Shown piece after piece: positions 37,438-48,541 of a stretch of 64,000 nt of DNA (positions are counted from its first letter, which is position 1; each line of letters opens with the position of its first letter). The notes under the pieces were generated by a model, which saw nothing but the letters and a program-made list of their open reading frames with translations, was not told the origin of the DNA and did no database searches. The stretch is taken from assembly GCF_014251255.1 (NCBI RefSeq), contig NZ_CP059182.1, positions 372,001 to 436,000 of the forward strand. Reading direction: 5' to 3'. The DNA is from Blattabacterium cuenoti (GTDB lineage Bacteria; Bacteroidota; Bacteroidia; Flavobacteriales; Blattabacteriaceae). Made by a program: the position numbers and the translations under genes.

Positions 37438-37743
37438 TTATACTTTTATTTCCGCTTCTACTCCACTAGGCAATTCTAATTTCATCAAAGCATCTACTGT
37501 TTTAGAGGAAGCATTATGAATTTGTAAAAGTCTTTTATGAGTGGGTAATAAAAACTGTTCTCTTGATTTTTTATTTACATGAGGGGAACGTAATACTGTA
37601 AACACTTTTTTTTCTGTAGGTAAAGGAACTGGCCCATTTAAAACAACTCCAGTTGGAAGAACAGAATTAACAATTCTCTCTGCAGATTTATCTAATAAAT
37701 TATAATCATAAGATTTTAATTTAATTTTTATATTATGCCCCAT
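37438..37743 (-). CDS. rpsJ: 30S ribosomal protein S10
   Basis: 101 residues: [43 protein letters not shown], and [13 protein letters not shown]. Follows fusA after 16 bases; no tuf gene lies between them. S10 also serves as NusE in antitermination. Confidence 0.98.
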   Translation of the reverse strand: MGHNIKIKLKSYDYNLLDKSAERIVNSVLPTGVVLNGPVPLPTEKKVFTVLRSPHVNKKSREQFLLPTHKRLLQIHNASSKTVDALMKLELPSGVEAEIKV

Positions 37744-37759
37744 AATAATGAATTATTGA

Positions 37760-39904
37760 TTATTTTCTTGACTTTTTTTTATCATGTAATGAATTCTTTT
37801 CAATTCCAATAATACTATTGGTGATATTTAACGGAACTTCTTCATAATGAGAAAATTCCATAGAAGATGTTCCTCTTCCAGAAGAAAAAGTACGTAATGT
37901 AGTAACATATCCAAATATTTCTGATAAAGGAACTAAAGCTTGAATAACTTTAATATTATTGTTGTTAGTATGATGACTACTACTACGATTTATCATATTT
38001 TGAACAATTCCTCTTCTACGATTCAAATCTCCTATAATGTCTCCCATATTTTCCTCTGGAATGATAACTTCCAACTTCATTATTGGTTCTAGCAAAATAG
38101 GTTTAGTTTTTTTTGCTGCTTTTTTGAATCCAAGTTTTCCTGCTATTTCAAAAGATAATTGATCAGAATCAACAGGATGATAAGAACCATCTAATATGGT
38201 TATTTTTGCACTATCTATTTCATATCCAGATAAAGGACCACTTTTCATCATTTCTTGACATCCTTTTTTTATGGAAGGAATAAACTCTTTAGGGATGTTC
38301 CCTCCTTTTATTTTGTTAACAAATTCTAAACCAGATCCTTTGTTTTTTCCCGGTTCTAATCTAAAAAGTATATCTGCAAATTTTCCTTTTCCTCCTGTTT
38401 GTTTTTTATAAACTTCCCTATGTTCCACTGAATTTTTTAATGCCTCTTTATATTCAACTTGTGGATTTCCTTGATTAACTTCAACTTTAAATTCTCTTTT
38501 CATACGATCCAAAATAATTTCCAAATGCAATTCTCCCATACCAGAAATAATAATTTGACCGGTATAATTATCTGTACGAACCTGAAAAGTAGGATCTTCT
38601 TCCATCAATTTAGATAAAGCAAAACTCATTCTATCTATATCTGATTTCAATTTTGGTTCTATGGCTATCCCTATTACTGGATCAGGAAAAGAAATATCTT
38701 CTAACAAAATTGGAAATTTTTCATCACATAATGTATCACCTGTTTTAATATCTTTAAATCCTACAACAGCGGCAATATCTCCAGCTCCTATTTCTGAAAT
38801 AGGATTTTGTTTATTAGCATGCATTTGATATATTCTAGAAATTCGTTCTTTATTTCCTGATCTTGTGTTAAAACTATATGATCCTGAATTTATTTTTCCA
38901 GAATAAACTCTAAAAAATGCCAAACGTCCTACAAAAGGATCACTAGCTATTTTAAAAGCTAAAGCAGAAAATGGCTCATTATCACTAGGTTTTCTAGTAA
39001 CTTTCATTTGATTAATAGGATTAATTCCCACAATATTTTTAACTTCAAGAGGAGAAGGTAAATAACGACAAATAGCATCTAACATTGCTTGAACTCCTTT
39101 ATTTTTAAAAGAAGAACCACATAAAATAGGAATTACTTTCATTTTTATTGTATTCTTATGCAAAGAAGAAATTATATCTTCTTCAGATAGAGAAGAATTA
39201 TCATACAAAAATTTTTCCATAATTGTATCATCATGTTCAGATAACGATTCAATCAATTTATGATGATAATCATTTACTATATTTTTCATCTTATATGGAA
39301 CAGGAACTTCTTTATATGTCATTCCATAATTACTATCATCCCATACAATAGCTTTATTGGATATTAAATCCACTACTCCTATAAAATTCTCTCCAGATCC
39401 AATAGGGATCTGTAAAGGAACAGAATTTGCTCCTAACATTTTTTGTATTTGTAAACAAACATCTAAAAAATCAGCACCTTGTCTATCCATTTTATTTACA
39501 AATGCAATTCTAGGAATATGATATTTATCTGCTTGTCTCCATACCGTTTCTGATTGAGGTTCTACTCCATCTACTGCACTAAATAAAACAACCATTCCAT
39601 CTAAAACTCTCATGGATCTTTCTACTTCAACTGTAAAATCAACATGTCCCGGAGTATCAATAATATTAATTTGATATTTATTTTTTTTATATGTCCATTC
39701 GCAACATGTTGCTGCTGACGTAATAGTAATTCCACGTTCTTGTTCTTGTAGCATCCAATCCATAGTGGCAGCTCCATCATGAACTTCTCCTATTTTGTGA
39801 TTTATTCCTGTATAAAATAAAATTCTTTCTGTAGTAGTAGTTTTTCCTGCATCAATATGCGCTGCGATTCCAATATTTCTTGTATACCTTAAATTCTTTG
39901 CCAT
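37760..39904 (-). CDS. fusA: Elongation factor G
   Basis: GTPase that drives translocation on the ribosome. 714 residues, five domains. GTPase motifs: [19 protein letters not shown] (P-loop), [33 protein letters not shown]. Domain IV shows [16 protein letters not shown] and domain V ends with the [19 protein letters not shown] block. Ends in a basic KKSRK tail. 3 bases after rpsG. Confidence 0.98.
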   Translation of the reverse strand: MAKNLRYTRNIGIAAHIDAGKTTTTERILFYTGINHKIGEVHDGAATMDWMLQEQERGITITSAATCCEWTYKKNKYQINIIDTPGHVDFTVEVERSMRVLDGMVVLFSAVDGVEPQSETVWRQADKYHIPRIAFVNKMDRQGADFLDVCLQIQKMLGANSVPLQIPIGSGENFIGVVDLISNKAIVWDDSNYGMTYKEVPVPYKMKNIVNDYHHKLIESLSEHDDTIMEKFLYDNSSLSEEDIISSLHKNTIKMKVIPILCGSSFKNKGVQAMLDAICRYLPSPLEVKNIVGINPINQMKVTRKPSDNEPFSALAFKIASDPFVGRLAFFRVYSGKINSGSYSFNTRSGNKERISRIYQMHANKQNPISEIGAGDIAAVVGFKDIKTGDTLCDEKFPILLEDISFPDPVIGIAIEPKLKSDIDRMSFALSKLMEEDPTFQVRTDNYTGQIIISGMGELHLEIILDRMKREFKVEVNQGNPQVEYKEALKNSVEHREVYKKQTGGKGKFADILFRLEPGKNKGSGLEFVNKIKGGNIPKEFIPSIKKGCQEMMKSGPLSGYEIDSAKITILDGSYHPVDSDQLSFEIAGKLGFKKAAKKTKPILLEPIMKLEVIIPEENMGDIIGDLNRRRGIVQNMINRSSSHHTNNNNIKVIQALVPLSEIFGYVTTLRTFSSGRGTSSMEFSHYEEVPLNITNSIIGIEKNSLHDKKKSRK

Positions 39905-39907
39905 AAT

Positions 39908-40390
39908 TTAAAATCTAAAATGCGAGAATGCTTTATTAGCTTCAGCCATTTTATGAATATTTTCTTTTCTTTTGATCGCTTCACCTTGTTCTTTAAAAGC
40001 ATCTAATATTTCACAAGCTAATTTATGTGCCATTGTCTTCTCATTTTTTCTAATGGAAGCACAAGATATAAGTAATTTCATTGCTTTTGTTATTTTACTA
40101 CTAGATGAAATAGAAATAGGAATTTGGATATTAGATCCTCCCATACGACGATTTCTAACTTCTACATGAGGCATTACATTTTTTAATCCTTCTTTCCATA
40201 TTTCTAATGCAGATCTCTCCTCTTTTTCCCCTTTAATTTTTTCTATTTTTTTAATAGCATCATAAAATATTTTATATGCTAAATTTTTTTTTCCATTTTT
40301 CATTAAATGATTCACAAAACGTGTGACCAAAGTATCATTAAACTTAGGATCTGGAAAATATATTTTTATTTTCTTTTTAACTTTTCTCAT
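39908..40390 (-). CDS. rpsG: 30S ribosomal protein S7
   Basis: 160 residues. NDTLVTRFVNHLMKNGKKNLA, EVRNRRMGGSNIQIPISIS and the C-terminal KRKENIHKMAEANKAFSHFRF are typical. It nucleates folding of the 16S head domain. 37 bases after rpsL. Confidence 0.97.
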   Translation of the reverse strand: MRKVKKKIKIYFPDPKFNDTLVTRFVNHLMKNGKKNLAYKIFYDAIKKIEKIKGEKEERSALEIWKEGLKNVMPHVEVRNRRMGGSNIQIPISISSSSKITKAMKLLISCASIRKNEKTMAHKLACEILDAFKEQGEAIKRKENIHKMAEANKAFSHFRF

Positions 40391-40427
40391 TGTCTTAGTA
40401 GTAAGAATGATAATCGTTATTTTTCAA

Positions 40428-40805
40428 TTATTTTTTTTTTTGAATTTTAGCTCCATATTTACTTCTACTTTTTTTTCTTCCATTTACTCCAGCTGTATCA
40501 CGAGCTCCTCGTACTATTTTATATTTCACTCCAGGTAAATCTTTTACTCTTCCTCCTTTTACTAATACTATAGAATGTTCTTGAAGATTATGACCTTCTC
40601 CAGTAATATAACTGATAACTTCTTTTCCATTTGTAAAACGAACACGAGCTACTTTTCTCATAGCAGAATTTGGTTTTTTAGGTGTAGTAGTATATACACG
40701 TGTACAAACACCTCTTTTTTGAGGACAAAACCCTAATGCTATAGATTTTCTTTTTTTAGAAACAGATGTTCTTCCTTTTCTAATTAATTGTTGTATTGTA
40801 GGCAT
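40428..40805 (-). CDS. rpsL: 30S ribosomal protein S12
   Basis: 125 residues from the ATG at 40805 ([12 protein letters not shown]); an upstream alternative start at 40820 adds five residues. The decoding loop [17 protein letters not shown] keeps both lysines of the streptomycin-sensitive wild type, and [18 protein letters not shown] is intact. First gene of the str-S10-spc-alpha run; 55 bases with a run of 13 A separate it from map. Confidence 0.98.
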   Translation of the reverse strand: MPTIQQLIRKGRTSVSKKRKSIALGFCPQKRGVCTRVYTTTPKKPNSAMRKVARVRFTNGKEVISYITGEGHNLQEHSIVLVKGGRVKDLPGVKYKIVRGARDTAGVNGRKKSRSKYGAKIQKKK

Positions 40806-40860
40806 TTTATTTTTTTTCAATCAGAAAAAACAATATAAAAAAAAAAAAATTAAAATAGCA

Positions 40861-41688
40861 TTAAAAATGATCTATATAAATTTTTTCATTTTGAAAGGGT
40901 TCTTCTTCCAAAGATTGGATATGAAGTTTTTCGTAAATATAACGGAAAGTAGAAAGTAAGCATGGTAATCCATCAACAATAGCTACATTGTGCTCAAAAT
41001 GAGCAGAAATAGATTTATCTAATGTCGTCACAGTCCATCCATCTTTATGAAAAGAAACTTCCGCAGATCCTTTATTAACCATAGGTTCTATAGAAAGAAC
41101 AAAACCTTCTTTTAATTCCAAACCTTTTCCTTTTTTTCCAAAATTAGGAATTTGTGGATCTTCATGCATTTTTTTTCCTAATCCATGACCTACAAGATCT
41201 TTTACGACATTATATCCATGATTTTCTACACAAGATTGTATAGAAAATCCAATATCTCCAACATGATTTCCATGTTTGCACTTAGATATTCCAATGTAGA
41301 GAGATTTTTTAGAACAATCAAGAAATTTTTTTACGGTATTTGATACTTTTCCTACTTCAAAAGTATAAGCATGTTCTCCATAAAAACCATTCATATATAC
41401 TCCACAATCTATAGATAAGATATCTCCTTCAGACAAAGGATTTTTATTAGGAACTCCATGAACTACTTGATAATTAGGAGAAACACATAAAGTATTTGGA
41501 AAATTATATAATCCTAAAAAAGCTGGAGTTCCACCGTGATCTCTTATATAATTTTCAGCAAGTTTATCTAAATAAAGTGTATTAACTCCAGGTTTAACTT
41601 CTCCAGCTAACATTCCTAATGTTTTTGAAGCTAAAAATGCGCTTTTTTTTATTAAAATTATTTCCTCAATAGTTTTTAAGTGGATCAT
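40861..41688 (-). CDS. map: Methionine aminopeptidase, type I
   Basis: Removes N-terminal Met from new proteins. 275 residues. Metal/active-site residues are His77 (QVVHGVP), Asp94 (LSIDCGV), His168 (VGHGLGKKMHEDP), Glu201 (SIEPMV) and Glu232 (HFEHNVAI). At the second Asp position the sequence has Glu105 (GFYGEHAYTF), an unusual change at a metal ligand. The start overlaps the gpmI 3' end by 23 bases, so it is in an operon with gpmI. Confidence 0.96.
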   Translation of the reverse strand: MIHLKTIEEIILIKKSAFLASKTLGMLAGEVKPGVNTLYLDKLAENYIRDHGGTPAFLGLYNFPNTLCVSPNYQVVHGVPNKNPLSEGDILSIDCGVYMNGFYGEHAYTFEVGKVSNTVKKFLDCSKKSLYIGISKCKHGNHVGDIGFSIQSCVENHGYNVVKDLVGHGLGKKMHEDPQIPNFGKKGKGLELKEGFVLSIEPMVNKGSAEVSFHKDGWTVTTLDKSISAHFEHNVAIVDGLPCLLSTFRYIYEKLHIQSLEEEPFQNEKIYIDHF

Positions 41689-43252
41689 TTTTTTTTATTA
41701 AAATAGAATTTCCAGTCATATTATAAGGTTTAGGTAAATTCATCAACTGAAGTATAGTAGGAGCAACATCTGATAAAATAGCTTCTTTTTTTAAAATATT
41801 TTTTTTCATTTTTAATGCATCATTTAAAAGAAAAAAAGGAACCAAAGAATTTGTATGAGAAGTATTAGGAGTTTTATCAGAATTTATCATGTAATCTGCA
41901 TTTCCATGATCTCCAACTATAATAACTGTATATGAACTTTTTATGGCTTCTTTAGAACAAATTTGAACACATTTATCAACAAATTCACAAGCTTTTATAG
42001 TTTCTTTCATTTTACCAGTATGTCCTACCATATCTGGATTAGCAAAATTTAAACATATAAAATCCGCTTCTTTTTTTCTCAATATTGGAATTATCTGATT
42101 TACAATTTTTTCAGCACTCATTTCAGGTTTTAAATCGTAAGTAGATACTTTGGGAGATTGACATAAAATTCTAGTCTCTCCATTAAAAGGAGCTTCACGT
42201 CCTCCTGAAAAAAAGAAAGTAACATGTGGATATTTTTCCGTTTCAGCAATGCGAATTTGTTTTTTATTTTCTTTTTCTAATACTTCTCCTAAAGTATTTA
42301 ATAAATTTTTTCTTTCAAAAAGAACATAAACATTTTTTTTATATTTAGGATTATAACAAGTCATAGTCACATAATATAAATTAAGTTTTTTTCTTTTTTT
42401 ATTTATAGTATTTTTTTTTGTTACGTCATTATTATCATCAAAATAATTTGTTAAATATTCCGTAATTTGTCTAGATCTATCTGAACGGAAATTAAAACAA
42501 AAAACAACATCTCCTTCTTCTATTCTAGAAATAGGATTTCCAAAATCATCAACTCTTATTAAAGGAGGTAAAAACTCATCCGTTATTTTTTTACTATATA
42601 ATTTTTCAATTGATTGAATAATATTATTACTATAATTTCCTTTTGAATGGACCATAGCATCATATGCTATTTTAGTTCTTTCCCATTTTTTATCACGATC
42701 CATAGAATAATATCTTCCAATAACAGAAGATAACTGCCCAACAGTTTGTTTCATAACCTGAAAAAGGTTTTGAATATAAAAAATTCCATTTTTTGGAGAA
42801 GTGTCGCGTCCATCTGTAAATGCATGTACAAAAACATTTTTTACTTTTTTAGTATGTGCTATTTTTAGCAAATGAAAAAGATGATTTATATGTGAATGAA
42901 CACCTCCATCAGATAATAAACCAATAAAATGAATTTTTTTACCAGAACAAACTACATAGTCAAAAATAGAACTGACTTTTTTTTGAAAAACTCCTTTCTT
43001 AATAGAATTATTTATTTTTTCTAAATTTTGGATAATCCTTTGTCCAGATCCTAAATTCATATGACCAACTTCTGAATTTCCCATCTGTCCTTCTGGAAGT
43101 CCTACAAATAAACCAGAAGCATGTAATTGACTAAAAGGATAGTTAAAATAACAAGAATCAATAAAAGGAGTATATGCTTGATAAATAGCAGAACTCTTTT
43201 TACAAGAAGTAATTCCCCATCCATCCAATATAATTAATATTAATTTTTTCAT
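41666..43252 (-). CDS. gpmI: 2,3-Bisphosphoglycerate-independent phosphoglycerate mutase
   Basis: Interconverts 3- and 2-phosphoglycerate, one step before enolase (also in this window). 528 residues, alkaline-phosphatase superfamily. Metal Asp10 in ILDGWGI, nucleophile Ser60 in QMGNSEVGHMNLGSGQ, HAFTDGRDTSP, FNFRSDRSRQ, NFANPDMVGHTG and VGDHGNADYM are intact. Overlaps map by 23 bases. Confidence 0.97.
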   Translation of the reverse strand: MKKLILIILDGWGITSCKKSSAIYQAYTPFIDSCYFNYPFSQLHASGLFVGLPEGQMGNSEVGHMNLGSGQRIIQNLEKINNSIKKGVFQKKVSSIFDYVVCSGKKIHFIGLLSDGGVHSHINHLFHLLKIAHTKKVKNVFVHAFTDGRDTSPKNGIFYIQNLFQVMKQTVGQLSSVIGRYYSMDRDKKWERTKIAYDAMVHSKGNYSNNIIQSIEKLYSKKITDEFLPPLIRVDDFGNPISRIEEGDVVFCFNFRSDRSRQITEYLTNYFDDNNDVTKKNTINKKRKKLNLYYVTMTCYNPKYKKNVYVLFERKNLLNTLGEVLEKENKKQIRIAETEKYPHVTFFFSGGREAPFNGETRILCQSPKVSTYDLKPEMSAEKIVNQIIPILRKKEADFICLNFANPDMVGHTGKMKETIKACEFVDKCVQICSKEAIKSSYTVIIVGDHGNADYMINSDKTPNTSHTNSLVPFFLLNDALKMKKNILKKEAILSDVAPTILQLMNLPKPYNMTGNSILIKKNDPLKNY

Positions 43253-43291
43253 AAAAAAAAACCAAATTTTTTTGACTCTACTTTACTTATT

Positions 43292-44146
43292 TTATTTTCT
43301 TTTTTTTTCAGAAAACTCTGAAAGAGTTCTTCTTTTGTAAAGAAGAATTTTTAAATTTTTATTGAATCCATTTAGATACTCCTGAACAGTTATTTTGTTG
43401 TTTTTTATAAAATTTTGATGAATTAGTGTATTTTCTAATATAAATTTATTTAGTTTCCCTTGAACTATTTTATCAGAAATGACAGCATTTGTTTTTTTAT
43501 CATTTTCTACTTGATATCGAATAATATCAATTTCTTTTTTCATCAAAGAATCTGGAATTCCGTTTTCATCTATAGCTATTGGGTTCATAGCTGTGATATG
43601 CATTGCTATATTTTTAGCAATTGAATCATCAATCCCTTCTTTAGAAGAAAAGCCAACTAGGGTTGCAATTTTATTATTAATATGAGTATAATCTTTTACA
43701 AAAGGAGAATCTATCCTTTCAAAAATTTTTAGTTCCAATAACTCTCCTACAACACTTATTTTTTCATGTATTATATCTTTAACACTTTTATTATATGGAA
43801 AAATAGAACTAGATAAAAATTCTTGTTTGTTATTATGAAATAATGAATGAATTGATAATTCTTTTAAAAAATTTAAAAATATGGAACTTTTAGAAAGAAA
43901 ATCTGTTTCACAACTTAATCCTACAATTGTTCCAAAAGTCTGATCTTCACTAATAGAAGAAAGAACTCCTCCTTCTTTCATCTCAAATGAAGAACGGTTT
44001 ATAGCTATTTTTTTTCCTTTTTTTCTTAAAAAATTAACAGCATCATCAAAATTTCCATTTGATTTTATTAAAGCTTTTTTACAATCCATTATTCCAACTC
44101 CAGTTCTTTTTCTAAGTTTCATTACTTTATCAGAAGAGATTTTCAT
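43292..44146 (-). CDS. tsf: Elongation factor Ts
   Basis: Nucleotide exchange factor for EF-Tu. 284 residues. The N-terminal UBA-like part KLRKRTGVGIMDCKKAL, the catalytic region SCETDFLSKSS, and HITAMNPIAID are recognisable. The remainder is quickly evolving and Lys/Asn-rich. 2 bases after rpsB, the usual pair. Confidence 0.96.
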   Translation of the reverse strand: MKISSDKVMKLRKRTGVGIMDCKKALIKSNGNFDDAVNFLRKKGKKIAINRSSFEMKEGGVLSSISEDQTFGTIVGLSCETDFLSKSSIFLNFLKELSIHSLFHNNKQEFLSSSIFPYNKSVKDIIHEKISVVGELLELKIFERIDSPFVKDYTHINNKIATLVGFSSKEGIDDSIAKNIAMHITAMNPIAIDENGIPDSLMKKEIDIIRYQVENDKKTNAVISDKIVQGKLNKFILENTLIHQNFIKNNKITVQEYLNGFNKNLKILLYKRRTLSEFSEKKRK

Positions 44147-44148
44147 AA

Positions 44149-44865
44149 CTATTTTTCGTTATTTTTTTTTTCTTCATGTTCTTTTTTCGTACAAAGACCT
44201 TGTTGAATTGCTTCTGTAATAAATTGTAAAATAACATTAATAGATTTGGAAGAATCATCATTAGATGGAATCGGATACTTTATTTCATTTGGATCTGTAT
44301 TTGTATCTACCATTGCAAAAACAGGTATATTCAATTTAATCGCTTCTGACAAAGCTATTTTTTCTTTATATGGATCTACTAAAAAAATACCACCTGGAAG
44401 ATGATTCATAGAAGAAATACTCCCCAAATTTTTATATAACTTTTCATATAATCTATTAATTAATAATCTTTCTTTTTTAGATAATGTATTAAATGTTCCA
44501 TTTTTTTTCATTTTTTCTATATTATTCATCTTTTTTATAGATTTTCGAATAGTGGTAAAATTTGTTAGTAATCCTCCTAACCATCTTTCTGTCACAGAAG
44601 GCATATTTACTTTTTTTGCATAAAAGGATATCTTTTCTCTTGCTTGAGCTTTTGTTCCAACTAACAAAATTTTTCTTCCAATAGAAACAATTTTTCTTAT
44701 TCCACTACAAGCTTCTTTTAATTTAATTATTGTTTTTGATAAATCTATAATATGAATTCCACTTTTTTTCATAAAAATAAAAGGTCGCATTTTTGGATTC
44801 CATTTTCTTGCAATATGTCCAAAATGAACTCCTGCTTTTAATAAATCTTGAGTTTTTATTTCCAT
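44149..44865 (-). CDS. rpsB: 30S ribosomal protein S2
   Basis: 238 residues. LLKAGVHFGHIARKWNPKMRPF, GIHIIDLSKT, RWLGGLLTNFTTIRKSI, and the C-terminal IPVFAMVDTNTDPNEIKYPIP followed by SNDDSSKSI are conserved. In the flavobacterial order rplM-rpsI-rpsB-tsf. Confidence 0.98.
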   Translation of the reverse strand: MEIKTQDLLKAGVHFGHIARKWNPKMRPFIFMKKSGIHIIDLSKTIIKLKEACSGIRKIVSIGRKILLVGTKAQAREKISFYAKKVNMPSVTERWLGGLLTNFTTIRKSIKKMNNIEKMKKNGTFNTLSKKERLLINRLYEKLYKNLGSISSMNHLPGGIFLVDPYKEKIALSEAIKLNIPVFAMVDTNTDPNEIKYPIPSNDDSSKSINVILQFITEAIQQGLCTKKEHEEKKNNEK

Positions 44866-44901
44866 TTGAGTTTTTCAAATTTTTTTTATCAATTAATTTT
44901 T

Positions 44902-45288
44902 TTAACGTTTTGAAAATTGATATTTTTTTCTTGCTTTTTTTTGTCCAAATTTTTTTCTTTCTACTTCTCTAGAATCACGTGTTAACAATCCATTAGATTT
45001 CAATATTTTTCTATTTTTTAAGTCTACTTTACAAAATGCACGAGATATGGCAAGACGAATTGCTTCTGCTTGACCATTGAATCCTCCCCCATTAACTTTA
45101 ATAATAATATCAAACTGATTAAGTTGATTTTGATTTATAATCTTAAGAGGATATAAAATTTTACTATAAGTGTTTTTTGAAAAATATTCAATATAATTTT
45201 TGGAATTAATTAAAATTTTACCGTTTCCAGATTTTAAATACACACGTGCTAAAGATCTTTTTCTTCTTCCTATAGAATGAATAATCAT
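44902..45288 (-). CDS. rpsI: 30S ribosomal protein S9
   Basis: 128 residues. IGRRKRSLARVYLKSGNGKI, VNGGGFNGQAEAIRLAISRA and the C-terminal REVERKKFGQKKARKKYQFSKR, whose last Arg reaches the P-site tRNA. Its ATG shares one base with the rplM stop (TAATG). Confidence 0.98.
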   Translation of the reverse strand: MIIHSIGRRKRSLARVYLKSGNGKILINSKNYIEYFSKNTYSKILYPLKIINQNQLNQFDIIIKVNGGGFNGQAEAIRLAISRAFCKVDLKNRKILKSNGLLTRDSREVERKKFGQKKARKKYQFSKR

Positions 45289-45722
45289 TATTTTTTTATG
45301 GGATTTTGAGATTGATGTTTATGTTTTTCTTCGTGGTAAACATGAAGATTTTTGATAATTTTTCTTCCCAAACGATTTTTAGGAAGCATTCCTTTGACTG
45401 CTTTAAATATCAATTTTCTAGAATCTTTCTGAAAAAGATTTTTAACAGAAATTATTTTTTTTCCACCTGGAAACCCAGTATGACGAATATATTTTTTTTT
45501 ATTCCATTTTTTTCCAGAAAGTTTTATTTTATTAGAATTAATAACAATAACATGATCTCCGCAATCCATGTGTGGGGAAAAATCAGATTTATGTTTTCCT
45601 CTAATAATTGAAGCTACTTGAGAAGAAAATCTTCCAAGATATTGATTTTTTGCATCCATTATAATCCACATTTTGGAAATACCTTTTTTTTTTGAAAGAG
45701 TTTTAAAACTTAATGGGTCCAT
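45288..45722 (-). CDS. rplM: 50S ribosomal protein L13
   Basis: 144 residues. WIIMDAKNQYLGRFSSQVAS, SPHMDCGDHVIVINSNKIKLSG, and VKGMLPKNRLGRKIIKNLHVY are typical; starts MDPLSFKTLSKKKG as in flavobacteria. First gene of rplM-rpsI. A 12-bp palindrome (45736-45747) lies just upstream. Confidence 0.97.
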   Translation of the reverse strand: MDPLSFKTLSKKKGISKMWIIMDAKNQYLGRFSSQVASIIRGKHKSDFSPHMDCGDHVIVINSNKIKLSGKKWNKKKYIRHTGFPGGKKIISVKNLFQKDSRKLIFKAVKGMLPKNRLGRKIIKNLHVYHEEKHKHQSQNPIKK

Positions 45723-45929
45723 TATTTTTTCATTACTTAAGCTTAAGATAAATAATTTTCAAAAAAAAATAGAAAATAATGACTTTTTGTCATAAAAAAA
45801 CTAAACTTTTTTTTTCTTATAGAGAAAGAAGAATTTTATTGTCATCTTCAATAGATTTATTTTCATTATGGCATAATGATTGGATATTATTTCAATGATT
45901 GATTATATGAAAAAAAACGTAATAAAAAA

Positions 45930-47834
45930 ATGAGTAAAATTATAGGTATAGATTTAGGAACTACAAATTCTTGTGTAGCTGTGATGGAAATAAATGATCC
46001 CGTTGTTATCCCAAATTCTGAAGGAAAAAGAACAACTCCTTCTATTGTTGCTTTTGTAGACGGTGGAGAAAGAAAAATAGGAGATCCGGCAAAAAGACAA
46101 GCTGTAACAAATCCACAAAAAACTATTTTTTCAATTAAACGTTTTATGGGAAGATCATATTCTGAAGTTTCAGAAGAATTAAGACATATTCCTTATAAAG
46201 TTGTAAAAGGAGGAAATAATACTCCAAGAGTAGATATAGAAAAAAGATTATATGCTCCTCAAGAAATATCTGCTATGATCCTTCAGAAAATGAAAAAAAC
46301 TGCTGAAGATTATTTAGGAGAAAAAGTGAATCGAGCAGTTATTACTGTTCCTGCATATTTCAATGATGCACAAAGACAAGCAACGAAAGAAGCAGGAGAA
46401 ATATCAGGATTGAAAGTAGAAAGAATTATTAATGAACCCACAGCAGCAGCATTAGCATACGGACTAGATAAAAGCAAACAAAATAAAAAAATAGTTGTAT
46501 ATGATTTAGGTGGTGGAACTTTTGATGTTTCTATTTTAGAGTTAGGAGATGGTGTTTTTGAAGTCCTTTCCACAAATGGAGATACTCATTTAGGAGGAGA
46601 TAATTTTGATCAAATAATAATAGATTACTTTGCAAATGAATTTAAATCTAAAGAAGGAATAGATCTTAGAAAAGATCCTATGGCATTACAACGTTTAAAA
46701 GAAACTTCCGAAAAAGCTAAAATAGAATTATCATCTTCTACACAAACAGAAATCAATTTACCATATATTACAGCCACAGAATCAGGCCCAAAACATTTAG
46801 TCATTACTCTTACTCGCGCAAAATTTGAACAATTATCTGAAAATTTAATACATCGTTCCATAAATCCTTGTTCCAAAGCTTTAAATGATGCAGGATTAAC
46901 AACAAAAGATATAGATGAAGTCATTTTAGTTGGAGGATCTACAAGAATTCCAAAGGTTCAAGAAAGTGTTGAAAATTTTTTCAAAAAAAAACCATCTAAA
47001 GGAGTTAATCCAGATGAAGTAGTAGCTATTGGAGCAGCTATACAAGGGGGTGTTTTGACAGGAGATGTCCAAAATGTACTATTACTTGATGTGACACCTT
47101 TATCCTTAGGAATTGAAACTTTAGGAGGTGTTTTTACTAAACTTATTGATTCAAACACTACTATTCCTACCAAAAAATCTGAAATATTTTCTACAGCATC
47201 GGATAATCAATCAGCAGTAACTATAAGAGTAGGACAAGGAGAAAGATCTATGTTTAATGATAACAAAGAAATAGGGAGATTTGATTTAGTTGATATTCCT
47301 CCAGCACCTAGAGGAACTCCTCAAATAGAAGTTATTTTTGATATTGATGCTAATGGAATTCTTCATGTTTCAGCAAAAGATAAAGGGACAGGAAAAGAAC
47401 AATCTATTCGAATTGAAACATCTTCAGGATTAAATCAAGAAGAAATTGAAAAAATGAAAAAAGAAGCGAAAGAAAATGCTCAAAAAGATGAAAAAATTAA
47501 AGAAGAAATCAATAAATTAAATACAGCTGATAGTCAGATTTTTAAATCTGAAAAACAGTTAAAAGATTATGGAAATAAATTATCTGAATCTAATAAAAAG
47601 AATATAGAAGAATCTCTAAAAGAATTAAAGAATGCTTACAACAAAAAGGATTTTACAACTATTGATAGTTGTATGAAAAAATTAAATGAAGCATGGACTA
47701 ATGCTTCTCAAGAACTTTATGAAGTAAAAAAAGATAATCAAAAAAATAATTTTTCTAACAAAAAAAATAATGAAGAAAAAAATAATAAAGGAAACGAAAA
47801 TGTACAAGATGTTGATTATGAAGAAATAAAATGA
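45930..47834 (+). CDS. dnaK: Chaperone DnaK (Hsp70)
   Basis: ATP-dependent folding chaperone. 634 residues. ATPase domain: [74 protein letters not shown]. Linker [14 protein letters not shown], then substrate domain and a Lys/Asn-rich tail ending [11 protein letters not shown], which keeps the conserved acidic end. No dnaJ or grpE is adjacent. The 207-base upstream gap shared with rplM has no CIRCE element; it holds a 7-bp-stem inverted repeat at 45863-45879. Confidence 0.98.
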   Translation: MSKIIGIDLGTTNSCVAVMEINDPVVIPNSEGKRTTPSIVAFVDGGERKIGDPAKRQAVTNPQKTIFSIKRFMGRSYSEVSEELRHIPYKVVKGGNNTPRVDIEKRLYAPQEISAMILQKMKKTAEDYLGEKVNRAVITVPAYFNDAQRQATKEAGEISGLKVERIINEPTAAALAYGLDKSKQNKKIVVYDLGGGTFDVSILELGDGVFEVLSTNGDTHLGGDNFDQIIIDYFANEFKSKEGIDLRKDPMALQRLKETSEKAKIELSSSTQTEINLPYITATESGPKHLVITLTRAKFEQLSENLIHRSINPCSKALNDAGLTTKDIDEVILVGGSTRIPKVQESVENFFKKKPSKGVNPDEVVAIGAAIQGGVLTGDVQNVLLLDVTPLSLGIETLGGVFTKLIDSNTTIPTKKSEIFSTASDNQSAVTIRVGQGERSMFNDNKEIGRFDLVDIPPAPRGTPQIEVIFDIDANGILHVSAKDKGTGKEQSIRIETSSGLNQEEIEKMKKEAKENAQKDEKIKEEINKLNTADSQIFKSEKQLKDYGNKLSESNKKNIEESLKELKNAYNKKDFTTIDSCMKKLNEAWTNASQELYEVKKDNQKNNFSNKKNNEEKNNKGNENVQDVDYEEIK

Positions 47835-47860
47835 GAAAATAAAAAAAGGGAGCAAGTAAA

Positions 47861-48535
47861 TTATGGAATAATAGAAATTTTAGTTTCGCCCCCAATAACT
47901 TTTTCTCCGGATTTGATAAGAATAGTGGAATTTAATGGTAAATAAATATCGACTCTGGATCCGAATTTGATAAATCCAAATTCTTCTCCCTTTCTTGCAA
48001 AGATTCCTTTTTTAGCATAAATACTAATACGACGAGCTAAAAAACCAGCTATTTGTCTAAATAATATTTTTTGTTTTTTTTTCGTCTCTATAACAGTTGT
48101 TGTTCGTTCATTATTTAATGATGCTTTTTTGAACCAAGCTATGATGTATTTTCCTGGATGATATTTTACATAAATAACTTTTCCGGAAGTTGGAAATCTG
48201 TTGACATGAACATCAAAAGGAGACATGAAAATAGAAACACATATACAATATTTTTTAATGAATTCATTTTCGAAAACTTTCTGAATATTTACAATCTTTC
48301 CATCAGCAGGAGAAACTATTTCTTTTTCCTTGTTTTTATCATCATCATTTTTTTCATGAAAATTCCTTTTTGGATTTCTAAAAAAGAAAATAAAAAAAAT
48401 ATATATAGTGATTAAAAATACAGAGATAAAAAGATTAATCAATCTAGAGAATAAAAAAATAGAAATAAAAATTACAAAAAAAATTATTATCAATGTATAT
48501 GTCAAAAATGAAATTCCTTCTTTGTGAATGATCAT
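47861..48535 (-). CDS. psd: Phosphatidylserine decarboxylase, short bacterial type
   Basis: Makes phosphatidylethanolamine from phosphatidylserine at the membrane. 224 residues, matching the short form. Two N-terminal membrane segments (about 12-50), SPADGKIVNI, FMSPFDVHVNRFPTSGKV, and IKFGSRVDIYLP, where the Gly-Ser pair is the self-cleavage point that creates the pyruvoyl group. 6 bases after cdsA, so two steps of phospholipid synthesis are joined; pssA is not in the window. Confidence 0.94.
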   Translation of the reverse strand: MIIHKEGISFLTYTLIIIFFVIFISIFLFSRLINLFISVFLITIYIFFIFFFRNPKRNFHEKNDDDKNKEKEIVSPADGKIVNIQKVFENEFIKKYCICVSIFMSPFDVHVNRFPTSGKVIYVKYHPGKYIIAWFKKASLNNERTTTVIETKKKQKILFRQIAGFLARRISIYAKKGIFARKGEEFGFIKFGSRVDIYLPLNSTILIKSGEKVIGGETKISIIP

Positions 48536-48541
48536 TTTGTT

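Noticed and set aside
45736-45747. Palindrome CTTAAGCTTAAG just upstream of rplM as an L13 control site
   Set aside because: It is only 12 bp and I know no matching regulatory RNA structure.
45863-45879. Inverted repeat TCATTAT-GGC-ATAATGA upstream of dnaK as a heat-shock operator
   Set aside because: It is not a CIRCE element, the arms are only 7 bp, and such repeats are common by chance at this AT content.
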